DNA of 64,000 nucleotides, taken from Chimonanthus salicifolius. Taxonomy: Eukaryota > Streptophyta > Magnoliopsida > Laurales > Calycanthaceae. The notes below the pieces were generated by a model that had not been told where the DNA came from, did not search any database, and saw only the letters and a program-made list of their open reading frames with translations. Position 1 is the first letter of the stretch, and every line of letters begins with the position of its first letter. Positions 23,766 to 34,760 of this stretch are shown in pieces. The translations under genes were made by a program, and so were the position numbers. Location of the stretch: contig CM023532.1 of assembly GCA_013350335.1 (NCBI GenBank), positions 36,209,708 to 36,273,707 on the forward strand. The letters run 5' to 3'.

Positions 23766-24816
23766 CATTTTAGGGCAACAGAAGAGTCTAAATGGCAGGT
23801 TGAAAGCATTTATTTCTTTGGATATTATGATTGTTTTCTTCTTTAATATATCATAAGTATTTACGAGACTTGGAATCTATGCTGTCTCTAACTAGTATTA
23901 TTATCATTTGTATTGATGGAAAGTAGATTAAGGGAATATGTAATTTAACATATGCCCTTGTAAATGTAAACTTAAATGGAACTGTAAAAGCAAAAGTATT
24001 GAACAAACATCTTCCAGTAAACATCTCGCCTTTAACCTAACTAAAGTCTCCACTAAAAAGATTTAAAATAGGTATTAAATGATACACTTTCAAATTTAAT
24101 ATAAGCTTAAGCTTGTCAAGTATTTAGCCAGGTACTTCATTACTAGAACTGGAATACTGCATTAGATGAAACAATGTGAGAATAGGGATAGATGAGTTTT
24201 ATGTAAATGACATTGTAGTAAATATCGGCGGTGAATTTAATTTTATCATATTTTTATTTGAGAAAATACCATTATCGTAATACTATAAAAAAATTACTAT
24301 CACTTTTATTTTTAATAGGTGAAAATTGGAACAAAACACGATAAAAAATGTGGTATTATTATAATATTGGAGTTATCAATGCTAATTTTTTAGTTTTTTT
24401 TATGAAAATTCCATTAGTGTTATAAGGATTTAAGTTCTAAATCTTTATATTTTTTTTTTATTCTCTTCTTAATTTGACTCTTCACATGTTGCGATATTTG
24501 ATGAATTCAATAATGATAGTTAGCAATGAACTTATATGATATTCCATGACATTTTATAAATCTAAGAAATATTAGATGATAATTTATATTTTATTTTTTA
24601 TAATTGCTAAAGTAAAGTATTTTTAGCATATTTGTACGTCAATCACAAATTTATCAATGGTTATTTCAAAGTATTAAAATGCAACATTGCAGTTAGATGC
24701 CCAAAAGTATCGCGGAAGTTCTTTCATGTGCCATTAACACCAATCACTTACTCCACAAGTGCAGCCGGACGTTATGAAAAATGAGAATTGTTCAAAGACC
24801 AATAACCAGTCCTATC

Positions 24817-24824
24817 TATATAAG
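24817..24824 (+). promoter_or_regulatory. TATA box of the second glycine-rich gene
   Basis: TATATAAG, 57 bp before the ATG; the surrounding AAAGACCAAT and ATATAAGGTG are conserved with the paralogue. Confidence 0.65.
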
Positions 24825-24873
24825 GTGCTATTCGGTGATGCTCTAACTTTCACAAGCATTGTCATCTTTGAAG

Positions 24874-27800
24874 ATGAGATTCCTTTTTTCTTTTCTTTGC
24901 TTAAATGCTCTTCTACTGAGTGTTTTAGCCAGAGCTCATCTGAAAGGGAAGGAAGAGGAGACTGTGGCGGATGAGAAGCTCCTTAACTTTCATAAAGAAG
25001 GCAGTTTTGAAGTTAGATTTGGTGGAAGTGGTGGTGGAGGTGGTGAGTTCAGCAAAAGTGCTGAAATTGGCGGTGGAGGTGGTGAGTTCAGTAAAAGTGC
25101 TGAAATTGGCGGTGGATTTGGTAAGGGTGGTGGGTTCGGTAAAGGTGGTGGATTTAGTAGTGAGTTTGGCAAAGGAGGCGGGTTTGGAGGAGGAGGTGGA
25201 TTTGGTAAGGGCGGAGGTGGTAGTATAGGTGGTGGGTTCAGCAAGGGTGGTGGAATTGGAGGAGGAGGGGGATTCGGTAAGGGTGGCGGACTTGGTGGTG
25301 GTGGTGGTTCTGAAAAGGGGGGTGGACTTGAAGGCGGTGGCGGAGTTGGTGGAGGAATTGGTGAGAGTGGCGGACTTGGTGGTGGTGGTGGTTCAGGAAA
25401 GGGGGGTGGACTTGAAGGCGGTGGCAGTATTGGTGGAGGAATTGGTGAGGGTGGCGGGCTTGGTGGTGGTGGTGGTAGCTCTGGAAAGAGGGGTGGAAAT
25501 GAAGGCGGTGGCGGTGTTGGAGGAGGACTTGGTAAGAGTGGCAAAATTAGTGGTGGTGGTTCTGAAAATGTAGGCGGACATGAAGGTGGTGGCGGTGTTG
25601 GGGGACAAATTGGTAAGGGTAGCGGCCTAGGTAGTGGAGGTGGTTCGGGAAATGAAAGCAGTGGCGGTGTTGGAGGAGGAATTGGTAAGGGTGGCGAACT
25701 TGGTGGTGGTGGTGGTTCTGGAAAGGGGGACGGACATGGAGACGGTGGTGGTGGTGGTTCTGGAAAGGGGGACGGACATGGAGACGGTGATGGTGGTGGT
25801 TTTGGAAAGGGGAGCGGACATGGAGACGGTGGGGGTGTTGGAGGAGGAATTGGTAAGGGTGGTGGACTTGGTGTTGGGGGTGGTTCTATAAAAGGGGGCG
25901 AACATGGAGGCGGTGGTGGTGGTGTTGGAGGAGAAATTGGTAAAGGTGGTGGACTTGGGGATGGTGGTGGTGGTTCTGGAAAGGGGGGCGGACAAGGAGG
26001 TGGTGGTTCTGGAAATGGCAGCGGACAAGGAGGCGGTAGTGGTAGTGGTTCTGGAAAGGGGGGCGGACAGGGAGGTGGTGGTGGTGGTGGTTATGGAAAG
26101 GGGGGAGGAGAAGGAGGCGGTGGTGGTAGTGGTTTTGGAATGGGGGGCGGACATGGAGGCGGTGGTGGTTCAGGAAAGGGGGGCGGAAAGGGAGGCGATG
26201 GTGGTGATGGTTCTGGAAAGGGGAGCGGACAAGGAGGCGGTGTTGGTGGTGGTTCTGGAAAAGGGAGCGGAAAAGGAGGCGATGGTGGTGGTGGTGGTTC
26301 TGGAAAGGGAAGCAGACAGGGAGGCGGAGGCGGCGGCGGTTTTGGAAAGGGGGGTGGAGGTGGTGGTGGTTCTGGAAAGGGGGGCGGAGAAGGAGGCAGT
26401 GGTGGTTCTGGAAAGGGGGGCGGTAAGGGAGGCGATGCTTCTGGAAAGGGGAGCGGACAGGGAGGTGGTGTTGGTGGTGGTTCTGGAAAAGGGGGCGAAC
26501 AGGGAGGTGGTGTTGGTGGTGGTTCTGGAAAAGGGGGTGGACAGGGAGGCGGTGGTGGTGGTAGTTCTGGAAAAGGGGATGAACAGGGAGGCAACGCTGG
26601 TGGTGGTTCTGGAAAGGGGGGTGGACAGGGAGGTGGTGGTGGTGGTGGTTCTGGAAAGGGGAGCGGAAAAGGAGGCGATGGTGGTGGTGGTGGTTCTGGA
26701 AAGGGAAACGGACAGGGAGACGGAGGCGGTGGTGGTTCTGGAAAAGGGGGTGGACAGGGAGGTGGTTCTGGAAAGGGGGGCGGAGAAAGAGGCGATGGTG
26801 GTGGTGGTTCTGGAATGGGAGATGGACATGGAGGCGGTGGTGGTTCCGGAAAAGGGGCCGGAAACGGAGGCGATGGTGGTGATGGTTCTGGAAAGGGGAG
26901 TGGACAGGGAGGCGGTGTTGGTGGTGGTTCTGGAGAAGGGGGCGGACAGGGAGGTGGTGGTGGTGGTAGTTCTGGAAAAGGGGGCAGACAGGGAGGCGGT
27001 GCTGGTGGTGGTTCTGGAAAGGGGGGTGGACAGGGAGGCGGCACCGGCGGCGGTTTTGGAAAGGGGAGTGGAAAAGGAGGCGATGGTGGTGGTTCTGGAA
27101 GGGGGAGCAGACAAGGAGGCGGTGTTGGTGGTGGTTTTGGAAAAGGGGGGGGACAGGGAGGCGGTGGTGGTGGTAGTTCTGGAAAAGGGGGCGGACAGGG
27201 AGGCAGTGCTGGTGGTGGTTCTGGAAAGGGGGGTGGACAAGGAGGCGGTGTCGGTGGTGGTTTTGGAAAGGGCGGCGGACAGGGAGGCGGTGGTGGTTCT
27301 GGAAAGGGGGGCGGAGAGGGAGGCAGTGTTGGTGGTAGTTCTGGAAAGGGGGTCGGACATGGAGACGGTGACAGTGTTGGAGGAGGAATTGTTAAAGGTG
27401 GTGGTTCTGGAAAGGGGGGCGGATATGGACTTGGTGGCGGTGTTGGAGGAGGAATTGGTAAGGGTGGCGGACTCATTGGTGGTGGGGGTTCTGGAAAAGG
27501 GGGCGGACATGATGGTGGTGGCGGTGATGGAGGAGGAATTGGTAAGGGTGGCGGACTCGGTGGTGGTTCTGGAAAGGGGGATGGAAATGAAGGCGGTGGC
27601 AGTGTTGGAAAGGGGGGTGGAAATGGAGACGGTGGCGGTGTTGCAGGGGGAATTGGTAAGAGGGGCGGACATGATGGTGGTGGCGGTGATAGTGGAGGAA
27701 TTGGTAAGGGTGGCGTACTTGGTGGTGGTGGTGGTTATGGTAATGGGGGCGAACATGATGGCGGTGGGGGTGTTCAAGGCGAAGGTGGGTTTGGCAAGGG

Positions 27801-28110
27801 TGGTGGACTTGGTGGTGACATTGGTAAAGGTGGTAGTATCAGTGGTGGAGGTGGATTTGTAAAAGGTGGAGGAATCAGTGAAGGTGGTGGAAGTGGAGGA
27901 GGTGGAGGTTCAGGTGGTGGCCTAGGCGCCGGTTTTGGCAAAGGTGGTGGAATTGGAGGTGGTTCTGGAGGTGGAGGAGCCGGAGGTGGTGGGTTTGGCA
28001 GTGGAGGAGGTGTCGGTGGTGGATTTGGCAGTGGAGGAGGTGGTGGTGGCGGAGGAGGAGGAGGTGGGTTTAGTAGTGAAGGGAGTTGGAACATCGGTGG
28101 CAGTTATTAA
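24874..28110 (+). CDS. Very long secreted glycine/lysine-rich protein, 1078 residues
   Basis: The open frame extends to a TTG at 24859, but the first ATG (24874, MRFLFSFLCLNALLLSVLA) aligns with the paralogue start. Signal peptide residues 1-20, then KGKEEETVADEKLLNFHKEG, closely matching the paralogue. The remainder is over 1000 residues of GGGxGGGSGKGGGQGGG-type modules with interspersed Asp, Glu, His, Gln and Lys; few aromatics until a Gly/Phe-rich tail. Not a single stop interrupts 3.2 kb. Likely a secreted wall-associated structural protein of the glycine-rich class, but unusually long for it. Periodic lysines and His/Asp/Glu could give charge patterning; that is inference. Opposite-strand Pro-rich and +1 frames are shadows. 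Repeat copy number could be affected by assembly. Confidence 0.8.
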   Translation: MRFLFSFLCLNALLLSVLARAHLKGKEEETVADEKLLNFHKEGSFEVRFGGSGGGGGEFSKSAEIGGGGGEFSKSAEIGGGFGKGGGFGKGGGFSSEFGKGGGFGGGGGFGKGGGGSIGGGFSKGGGIGGGGGFGKGGGLGGGGGSEKGGGLEGGGGVGGGIGESGGLGGGGGSGKGGGLEGGGSIGGGIGEGGGLGGGGGSSGKRGGNEGGGGVGGGLGKSGKISGGGSENVGGHEGGGGVGGQIGKGSGLGSGGGSGNESSGGVGGGIGKGGELGGGGGSGKGDGHGDGGGGGSGKGDGHGDGDGGGFGKGSGHGDGGGVGGGIGKGGGLGVGGGSIKGGEHGGGGGGVGGEIGKGGGLGDGGGGSGKGGGQGGGGSGNGSGQGGGSGSGSGKGGGQGGGGGGGYGKGGGEGGGGGSGFGMGGGHGGGGGSGKGGGKGGDGGDGSGKGSGQGGGVGGGSGKGSGKGGDGGGGGSGKGSRQGGGGGGGFGKGGGGGGGSGKGGGEGGSGGSGKGGGKGGDASGKGSGQGGGVGGGSGKGGEQGGGVGGGSGKGGGQGGGGGGSSGKGDEQGGNAGGGSGKGGGQGGGGGGGSGKGSGKGGDGGGGGSGKGNGQGDGGGGGSGKGGGQGGGSGKGGGERGDGGGGSGMGDGHGGGGGSGKGAGNGGDGGDGSGKGSGQGGGVGGGSGEGGGQGGGGGGSSGKGGRQGGGAGGGSGKGGGQGGGTGGGFGKGSGKGGDGGGSGRGSRQGGGVGGGFGKGGGQGGGGGGSSGKGGGQGGSAGGGSGKGGGQGGGVGGGFGKGGGQGGGGGSGKGGGEGGSVGGSSGKGVGHGDGDSVGGGIVKGGGSGKGGGYGLGGGVGGGIGKGGGLIGGGGSGKGGGHDGGGGDGGGIGKGGGLGGGSGKGDGNEGGGSVGKGGGNGDGGGVAGGIGKRGGHDGGGGDSGGIGKGGVLGGGGGYGNGGEHDGGGGVQGEGGFGKGGGLGGDIGKGGSISGGGGFVKGGGISEGGGSGGGGGSGGGLGAGFGKGGGIGGGSGGGGAGGGGFGSGGGVGGGFGSGGGGGGGGGGGGFSSEGSWNIGGSY

Positions 28111-28704
28111 AGAGACGTACGTTACATAGCCACCTTTTAGTTCCCTCTTACCCTTTCTTTGTCTCATACAAATGAGGAGTTATGGTGTCTAATGCACATG
28201 TTATGCATGATTTTAAAGGCATTGATGCCATATAAGTATGTATGATCTCCTATCGTGTACTTCAATCAATGTCCTATAATTTCTCTAAAAGTTATACATA
28301 TTGCTCCAATTTCTTTTTGTGCATTTCATGCATTGTGCTATTTTTCTGCAGTGTCTTTAACTTATTATTTTATTATACTAACCGAAAATAATTGAAAGAT
28401 TGCATTTTTTTTTTCTCTTTATTAGCTCCACTGTTGAAAATCATGTTGAATCAGGTCTGCTTTATGTTAATTCATTCCCAACTAAGATTTTTAAATTTAG
28501 ACTCAATTCAATTTAAAATATGTAAAAATATTACGTCTCTTGAGAATTTATATAAATTGAAAGATACTAGTGACCTTAGAACTAGACTTTGAATACCCAT
28601 GATTTTTAATAGATTGCAAAAAAAAAAAAATGTCAAGAATCTAATCAGAATTATTTATATAATTCTCTTTAAATCAATTGTAACAATATAGGCCATACAA
28701 TCTA

Positions 28705-29325
28705 TTTTTAGAGTGCGTGTCAAAATCTATCAACATATAACATATTTCAATTTTTAAAAAGAAAATTGAATGGCCATTGTTGTTTTTCCACTGTATTATT
28801 TATATAATAAAATAAGTAAATAAAAGACAAATGCAATATTTTTATTATAAAAATACGAAGTATCTTTATTTAAAAATAGAGCTTTGAAGTGAGGAGTGAA
28901 TCTATATTATAGTTTTAATGTTAAGAATAAATTTAAATAGTACTATTTGAAATACATAAGATCTATTTAAAAAAAAAATTATTTAAGTTTTTAAATGTAA
29001 AAATATATATCTTTTTAAATTTTGTAAAATGATTGGACTTAACATTGAATCGATCAAATAAGAGGGGTATGCTAAACTTTATAGATTTTCTAATTGAATA
29101 TTTTCATTCGATTCATCAAATAATAGATTTAATAATTTCATAAAATCTAAAAAGATATATTTATGTATCTTTTGTATTTAGAAATAATGAATGGTTTAGA
29201 TTTTTAAGATATCCATTAATATATCTCAATAACACTATTTGAAGGATAATTCTTTAAAAGAAGATGTTATATTTTATATTTTTATATTCATATAATAAAT
29301 TGTAATTTCTCTGGTCTTTTAAAAT
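28705..29325. repeat. Dispersed duplicate of 9195-9835
   Basis: Same order of blocks as the copy near 9.2-9.8 kb, including AAAAGAAAATTGAATGG and TAAAATCTAAAAAGATAT. Non-coding. Confidence 0.6.
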
Positions 29326-30092
29326 ATATGATTACAATCTCTTAATCAGCGACTTTAAAATTGTTGATAAAATGTAGATAAATGCTCCATCTTTAACTCA
29401 GAAAAAATGTTACTTGATAAGTTGCTAACCCAACAATATCTCATTTAATTATATTTAAATTGAGAATTAAAAATAAATAGTATTTTGTAAAAATCTTCAA
29501 TGTTTTTACTTTATTTTAAAAAAAATTATTACCTTTTTGTATTTTGAAAAAAAGCCACAAACTGTAATAAGTAATGCGTGGAAGGTTATCTTTTACCCAA
29601 CTGAACACATCCAACATGGATTTTAATCTTGGACATAGTTGTAATATGTAGATCTCTCTGTTGTATAAATGAAAGTAAGTTTCAAAATTTGATAAAATAT
29701 AAAAATTTAAAAGTATATATTATTTAAATAAAAGTAATTAAAGTTCTTGATACCATGTTTGAGTCCCGTAGTTATTCGATGCCCGTAATTTGCTGGAAGC
29801 TGTATGCATCTTAAATTTTACCTAATATCCTCAAACTCACGTAGAAGTGGATGTCTTAGACTTCTTCATAAAAAAAGGTTTTTTCTCAAAATATTCTTTA
29901 AAATAATTTGATTAGTCAACACATCTAACTCAGTATTTTACCATCAAATGGTCTGAACTTGACTCAGAAAATAAGGTTTGAGCCGAGTCTTAACCGATCT
30001 AAAAGACAAACAATGTGTTAGTCTAACCTAAACTAATTAAACAAGTAAATTAGATTTAAATCGAAAGTTCGAAATAATCAAATTCACTCATA
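29326..30092. other. Intergenic, no gene seen
   Basis: AT-rich; nothing coding or clearly repetitive. Confidence 0.45.
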
Positions 30093-30610
30093 GCCGGGAA
30101 TTTAGGTTTGGATAATTTTTTCAGTCTCAATGAAGACGAAATTTTTAGCCAATATTTTTAAATAATGGTCGATATTTTAAAAAATAAATAAATTAACTCA
30201 ATATTTTTTTTACAAAAAAAAATCATTAAAGTTTCGCATCTCAACTAAAATCAATAGGCGTCCAACAGATCCTGAAGCTACACTGGTACAGATCTCTGAA
30301 TGTATACACCAATTATTGACATTAATGAGTCAATAAATGATTCAGATCAAGTCTTTTTTTTTTTTTTTTAATTGGGAGATATTTTTTAAATAAAATAAAT
30401 TTACTGTTTCTATAATTTAAAATACAGATTTTTTTTTTTTTATCAATTTCTTGTACAAAATTATTTTGAAAGACCCAAATGAAGGTTCCAGAAAATGATG
30501 GTCTTAGATTCAGCATTATATTTTAGTTTAATAATTAAAATAGGTATTAATTGATACACTTTCAAATTTAGTATAAGCTTAAGCTTGTCAAGTTTTTCAC
30601 CGTTTAAATA
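30093..30610 (+). repeat. Third, gene-less copy of the glycine-rich gene upstream flank
   Basis: 30093-30260 matches 19790-19930 (GGAATTTAGGTTTGGATAA, TTTTTCAGTCTCAATGAAGACG) plus AATAGGCGTCCAACA of 20218. 30535-30605 matches 24066-24130 (TACACTTTCAAATTTA followed by TATAAGCTTAAGCTTGTC). No signal peptide or glycine-rich frame follows, so this is a truncated extra copy. Confidence 0.6.
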
Positions 30611-31197
30611 GTAAGAAGAATAAACATAAAAATAAAAAAAAGTATTTGTGATGCAGGGCTGGTGGATTTCAGGTTGCTCTGGCGGAGAGGAGTTCCGCTT
30701 GCTAATTTGGTGGATTTATGATTTATTTTCTCATATAGCAATCAAAGGCAACTTTTTTATTTTATAATATACGTATCCTCACCTCACATTCGAAGTCAGA
30801 CTAATCTTATGGGTATGCGTAAACTTCCCAATCCATAGTAATCCGTTGAAATTTACCGACATCTTGACCGTGGGACCAACCCGCTGGAATTCACCATCGT
30901 GCTGTGAGATTGATTAGTGAGTACTTTTTAGTAAGACTTGCCCTTCAGTTTTCTTCCAACTATGGCCCTAGAAAATAAATGCAATAAATCAACTTCACCT
31001 ACCTGATTTATGGCTAGAACATGAACTCGTCTAAAATAGTTACCTGATCCTTATGACTATAATCTTTTCTTCCATTTCTGTGAAAACTAAAAAGACTTAC
31101 AGAGTCGAAGATTTATTGTTTCCATTGATTCACAGTTTCCTGCACATGGTGCTCTGTCTAGTCACTTAACTATCTTACTTGATTTGATGGTTTCGAC

Positions 31198-31360
31198 CAC
31201 GGGTGTAAATCTTGGACGATACGATATAATATATTTACAATATCGGCCGATATCCGATATATATCGCCGATATCGGTCGATATTGATGGATTTTTTTTTG
31301 ATAAAAAATAAAAAATAAGAGAGATAAATTTATCGGCCGATACTAAGATTTATACCCCTG
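31198..31360. mobile_element. hAT-type MITE, ATCGGCCGAT family
   Basis: 163 bp, starting CACGGGTGTAAATC and ending GATTTATACCCCTG, with flanks GTTTCGAC and GTTTCAAG (6 of 8 matching). The interior has four ATCGGCCGAT or ATCGGTCGAT units. Confidence 0.65.
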
Positions 31361-31719
31361 GTTTCAAGCCCTGGAACCTTGAGAGCCAAATTAATTGCTG
31401 AAAAAATGGGAGAAAAAGAAAATTATGGTGCATTTGCTGCTTTCTGATGTATGCATCCTGTTGTACAACCATTTAGTGAATGGTTGCAGACCAAATTTAT
31501 GTGTAATCAGGTTTTGGGCTAATTTATATTTGTATTTGTAGGATTTTGTGTGTTTGGAGATTCGTTGATTACTTCTCATGTAGGTCTAATTTGGAGTACA
31601 TGCATTGAGTTGAATCAATTTAATATAGGATATTATAATGGGTCTGAGTTTTAGCTCTTTAGCTTTTGATATATTGATCAAGTACGTAACGTTTGACATT
31701 AGATTAGGTACTGTGTTTG

Positions 31720-32180
31720 TGTTCGAACCTTAGGAGGCAAGCCGAAGAAAGAGCTACCTAGTTATGATGTAACTTGGTGAATTTTTCCTCGATTCAACCT
31801 CGTCGGCACTCGCTCTTAACAGTTCTTCACCAAATTCAACCAAAGTGATTGAGATTACACCAAACCACACAAGAACTTGTTGTCAAGAATGAGAGAAATT
31901 GAACAGCAAGACTTAAATAAACACAAACTCAACTTATATTGATCAACAAAAAGAAATATAAGGCTTGAACACTTGCAATTTGCAAGGACTCACACTCTCC
32001 CCTAGCTTGAACACCTTGCTAACAACAATCTTGAAGCTATCCATCAAGCTTAACAAGTGAGGAGTTTTAACTTTTTCTCAAGTTTGCCTCTGTAACTTGA
32101 CTCCTCTCTCAAGCTTACGAAGGTTGAGAGTTTTGAGACTTGGACTGGAATTAAGATCCTTTATTTTAGAAGAGATGTTT
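31720..32180. mobile_element. Possible LTR-retrotransposon fragment
   Basis: A non-coding stretch with a less extreme composition, rich in AACTTGTTGTCAAGAATGAG-like and CACTTGCAATTTGCAAGGAC sequence of the kind I associate with retroelement LTRs. No ends, primer site or coding remains were found. Confidence 0.25.
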
Positions 32181-33388
32181 GTTTTGGACAAAGAGATTTT
32201 GTTTGAGTTTTAAACGAATATGAAAACTTTAAGCCTGTCATCCTATCCCATGTTAGATTAACACAACTCAAAGCCTACATACTCCAGGCCATTCAGTTGA
32301 AGAACATGCTGTCTTTTCAAAGTATTACAAGAATTAATCTGAATCCTTTAGAAATGAACGTATATAGAGAACTGTAAAACACTTTCTTTCATTATAAATT
32401 ATTTAAATGTTAGATACAATAAAATCAATTTAAATAATTCTAAAGAATTTCGGGGACTAATGAAAAAGAGTACTATGTGTAAGTATATTTCTAGAGAATT
32501 CAAGAATGAATTGAGGTTTGGCCAATCGAAACTCTAAACTAGATTTTTATTTTGGGTATGCCACCCTTATTAAATTGAGTCAATTGCATTAAGAGTTCCA
32601 ATCTTTTTAAGCTATGATCGTCATAAATGATATTTTGTATCATTACTCCCTTTTGATGAATTAAACGTGTGAGGCCCATTTAAGCTGATGTAAATATCAG
32701 GTAGAAAATTTTACTACCACAACTTTCCATTTCAAAGAATCTTTTTTGGTTGTTGCATGTATTTTTCTTTGGTTGGTGTCCAAAATCTTTACATAAAGAT
32801 GCAAATGAAGGTATTTTCATTAAAAATAAAGAAGCTCTAGATTTCGAACGACTCTCTCTCATCTATAATAGAATCAAAGAAAAGATTTCACCACCGACAC
32901 AATCTTATGAACTTGATGAAGTCAGCCACATTATTAGCGAACCTTCTCACAAAGATAAAAGAGTGCTCTTTTAATAATTAGTAACTAGCTTCATTTGATT
33001 TCATTACATTACGAAGGCAAACAACATTAGTTAAAAAAATGATTATTTAAAAGTAGCTTTTGGATCATATTACATACTGTCCATACTTATTCAAAAGGGG
33101 AATTATATTCATAGATATTAGCACTAGCAAAACAAATAAGTTATATGAATTTTTGATGAAGTCTAGAAAAAAAAAATGGAAAACTTAAAGATAGAATTAA
33201 CGAGTTTTGGATGATAACAAATGAGGGACATAAAGAAAGATGTAACTGCGACATCTATTTCATGAACAAGTAAATGGAGCTACATTCCAAGTTGAGTGAC
33301 AAGACATGGGTTGGAAATGGGAAAATGTTTATGACAAAACTCACAATTAACTAAGTGACATAATATTATCAGCAATCAGCAGAATAAT
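32181..33388. other. Intergenic, no gene seen
   Basis: AT-rich; short frames at 32680-32974 overlap on both strands without recognisable features. Confidence 0.45.
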
Positions 33389-34501
33389 CTAGTGACCACC
33401 ACCTCCAAACCCTGCACCACCACCAAATCCAGCACCAGAACCCACACCACCACCACCGCCTCCACCGAACCCACCGCCACCTCCACCACCCAGACCGCCG
33501 CCTCCACCAGCACCTGCACCTGCACCAAAGCCGCCTCCTGCACCAAATCCACCACCTACACCACCACCACCACCAAGGCCTCCACCTCCTCCTGCACCAC
33601 CACCAACGCCTCCACCTCCTCCAGCTCCACCACCAACTCCATGACCACCACCGAGTCCACCACCTCCACCTGCACCTCCCCCAAGTCCACCACCAGCACC
33701 ACCACCAACTCCACCACCCCCACCTGCACCTCCTCCTAGCCCACCTCCAGAACCACCGCCAACTCCACCACCTCCTCCCAAACCTCCACCTGCACCTCCT
33801 CCTAGCCCACCACCTCCTCCCAATCCTCCACCTGCACCTCCTCCTAACCCACCGCCAGCACCACCACCTGCACCTCCTCCTATCCCACCTCCAGCACCAC
33901 CACCTGCACCTCCTCCTATCCCACCCCCAGCACCACCACCTGCACCTCCTCCTATCCCACCCCCAGCACCACCACCTGCACCTCCTCCTATCCCACCTCC
34001 AGCACCACCACCTGCACCTCCTCCTATCCCACCCCCAGCACCACCACCTGCACCTCCTCCTATCCCACCCCCAGCACCGCCACCTGCACCTCCTCCTATC
34101 CCACCCCCAGCACCACCACCTGCACCTCCACCTATCCCACCCCCAGCACCACCACCTGCACCTCCTCCTATTCCACCCCCAGCACCACCACCTCCACCAA
34201 AACCACCACCAGCACCACCTCCAAGCCCTCCACCTCCACCTATACCACCTCCTGCACCACCCCCAACTCCACCACCTCCACCAACTCCACCACCAGCCCC
34301 ACCTCCGAAACCTCCACCTAAGCCACCACCCCTTCCAAACCTACCATGTCTAAATCCCCTCCTATAAATGCCATGACCCAAGTCGCCTCCCAGAAAGTGC
34401 TTTTCTTCTTCAATGCCGCCAACTTCAGCGGCAAGTGCACCACAGAGAGAGACAGCTGCAGCAATGACCAGAACATAATGCACAGCTCTCGCTAATCTCA
34501 T
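33389..34501 (-). CDS. Secreted glycine/alanine-rich protein, 370 residues
   Basis: ATG at 34499-34501. Signal peptide MRLARAVHYVLVIAAAVSLC through about residue 25 (GALAAE), a charged and aromatic linker (EEEKHFLGGDLGHGIYRRGF, RHGRFGRGG), then roughly 310 residues of GGGAGGG and GGGxGGG repeats. The central part holds about nine near-identical 36-bp units (GGGAGGGAGGGI) at exact 36-base spacing between about 33880 and 34200; the C-terminal part is GGGFG/GGGVG. Class I glycine-rich, probably wall-structural. Its signal peptide and linker differ from the pair at 20-28 kb, so it is not a recent copy of them. TATA box at 34627-34634. The plus-strand Thr-rich frame is its shadow. Confidence 0.85.
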   Translation of the reverse strand: MRLARAVHYVLVIAAAVSLCGALAAEVGGIEEEKHFLGGDLGHGIYRRGFRHGRFGRGGGLGGGFGGGAGGGVGGGGGVGGGAGGGIGGGGGLGGGAGGGFGGGGGAGGGIGGGAGGGAGGGIGGGAGGGAGGGIGGGAGGGAGGGIGGGAGGGAGGGIGGGAGGGAGGGIGGGAGGGAGGGIGGGAGGGAGGGIGGGAGGGAGGGIGGGAGGGAGGGLGGGAGGGLGGGGGLGGGAGGGLGGGGGVGGGSGGGLGGGAGGGGGVGGGAGGGLGGGAGGGGGLGGGHGVGGGAGGGGGVGGGAGGGGGLGGGGGVGGGFGAGGGFGAGAGAGGGGGLGGGGGGGFGGGGGGGVGSGAGFGGGAGFGGGGH

Positions 34502-34626
34502 TTTAGTAAAACAGAAATAAGAGAAACAGCAACTTATATTACTTAGAAAATATTACGAAGTACAAAACGGTGAAAAGAAGACAGTAGATGAGTGTAGTGT
34601 GAGAGTTGTGCTTCGACTATGAAGAT

Positions 34627-34634
34627 TATTTATA
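34627..34634 (-). promoter_or_regulatory. TATA box of the third glycine-rich gene
   Basis: TATAAATA on the minus strand (context CACTATAAATAATC), about 130 bp upstream of the ATG. Confidence 0.6.
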
Positions 34635-34721
34635 GTGCATTAGTAGAGGTCCGATTGGTGGTGGATCTTTTATTGCGACGCGTTACTACCACCCACCAAA
34701 CTACATAGTAAATGAGAAGGG

Positions 34722-34723
<2 letters not shown>

Positions 34724-34757
<34 letters not shown>
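34724..34757. repeat. CT microsatellite
   Basis: Seventeen CT units about 90 bp upstream of the TATA box. GA/CT tracts near plant promoters can bind GAGA-binding proteins; a role here is speculation. Confidence 0.8.

Positions 34758-34760
<3 letters not shown>

Larger units (their letters stand above)
23262..28588 (+). repeat. Tandem duplication, unit B (second glycine-rich gene)
   Basis: Partner of unit A. It lacks the 3.1-kb LTR, retaining the uninterrupted target site, and carries a much longer glycine-rich coding region. The 3' flank matches unit A to about 28588. Confidence 0.8.

Noticed and set aside
25904..27862. 652-residue Val/Glu/Arg-rich frame and 461- to 535-residue antisense frames over the second glycine-rich gene
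   Set aside because: Frame-shifted and antisense shadows of a stop-free GGN repeat.
33392..33739. Thr/Ser-rich plus-strand frame over the third glycine-rich gene
   Set aside because: Antisense shadow of the glycine repeats.
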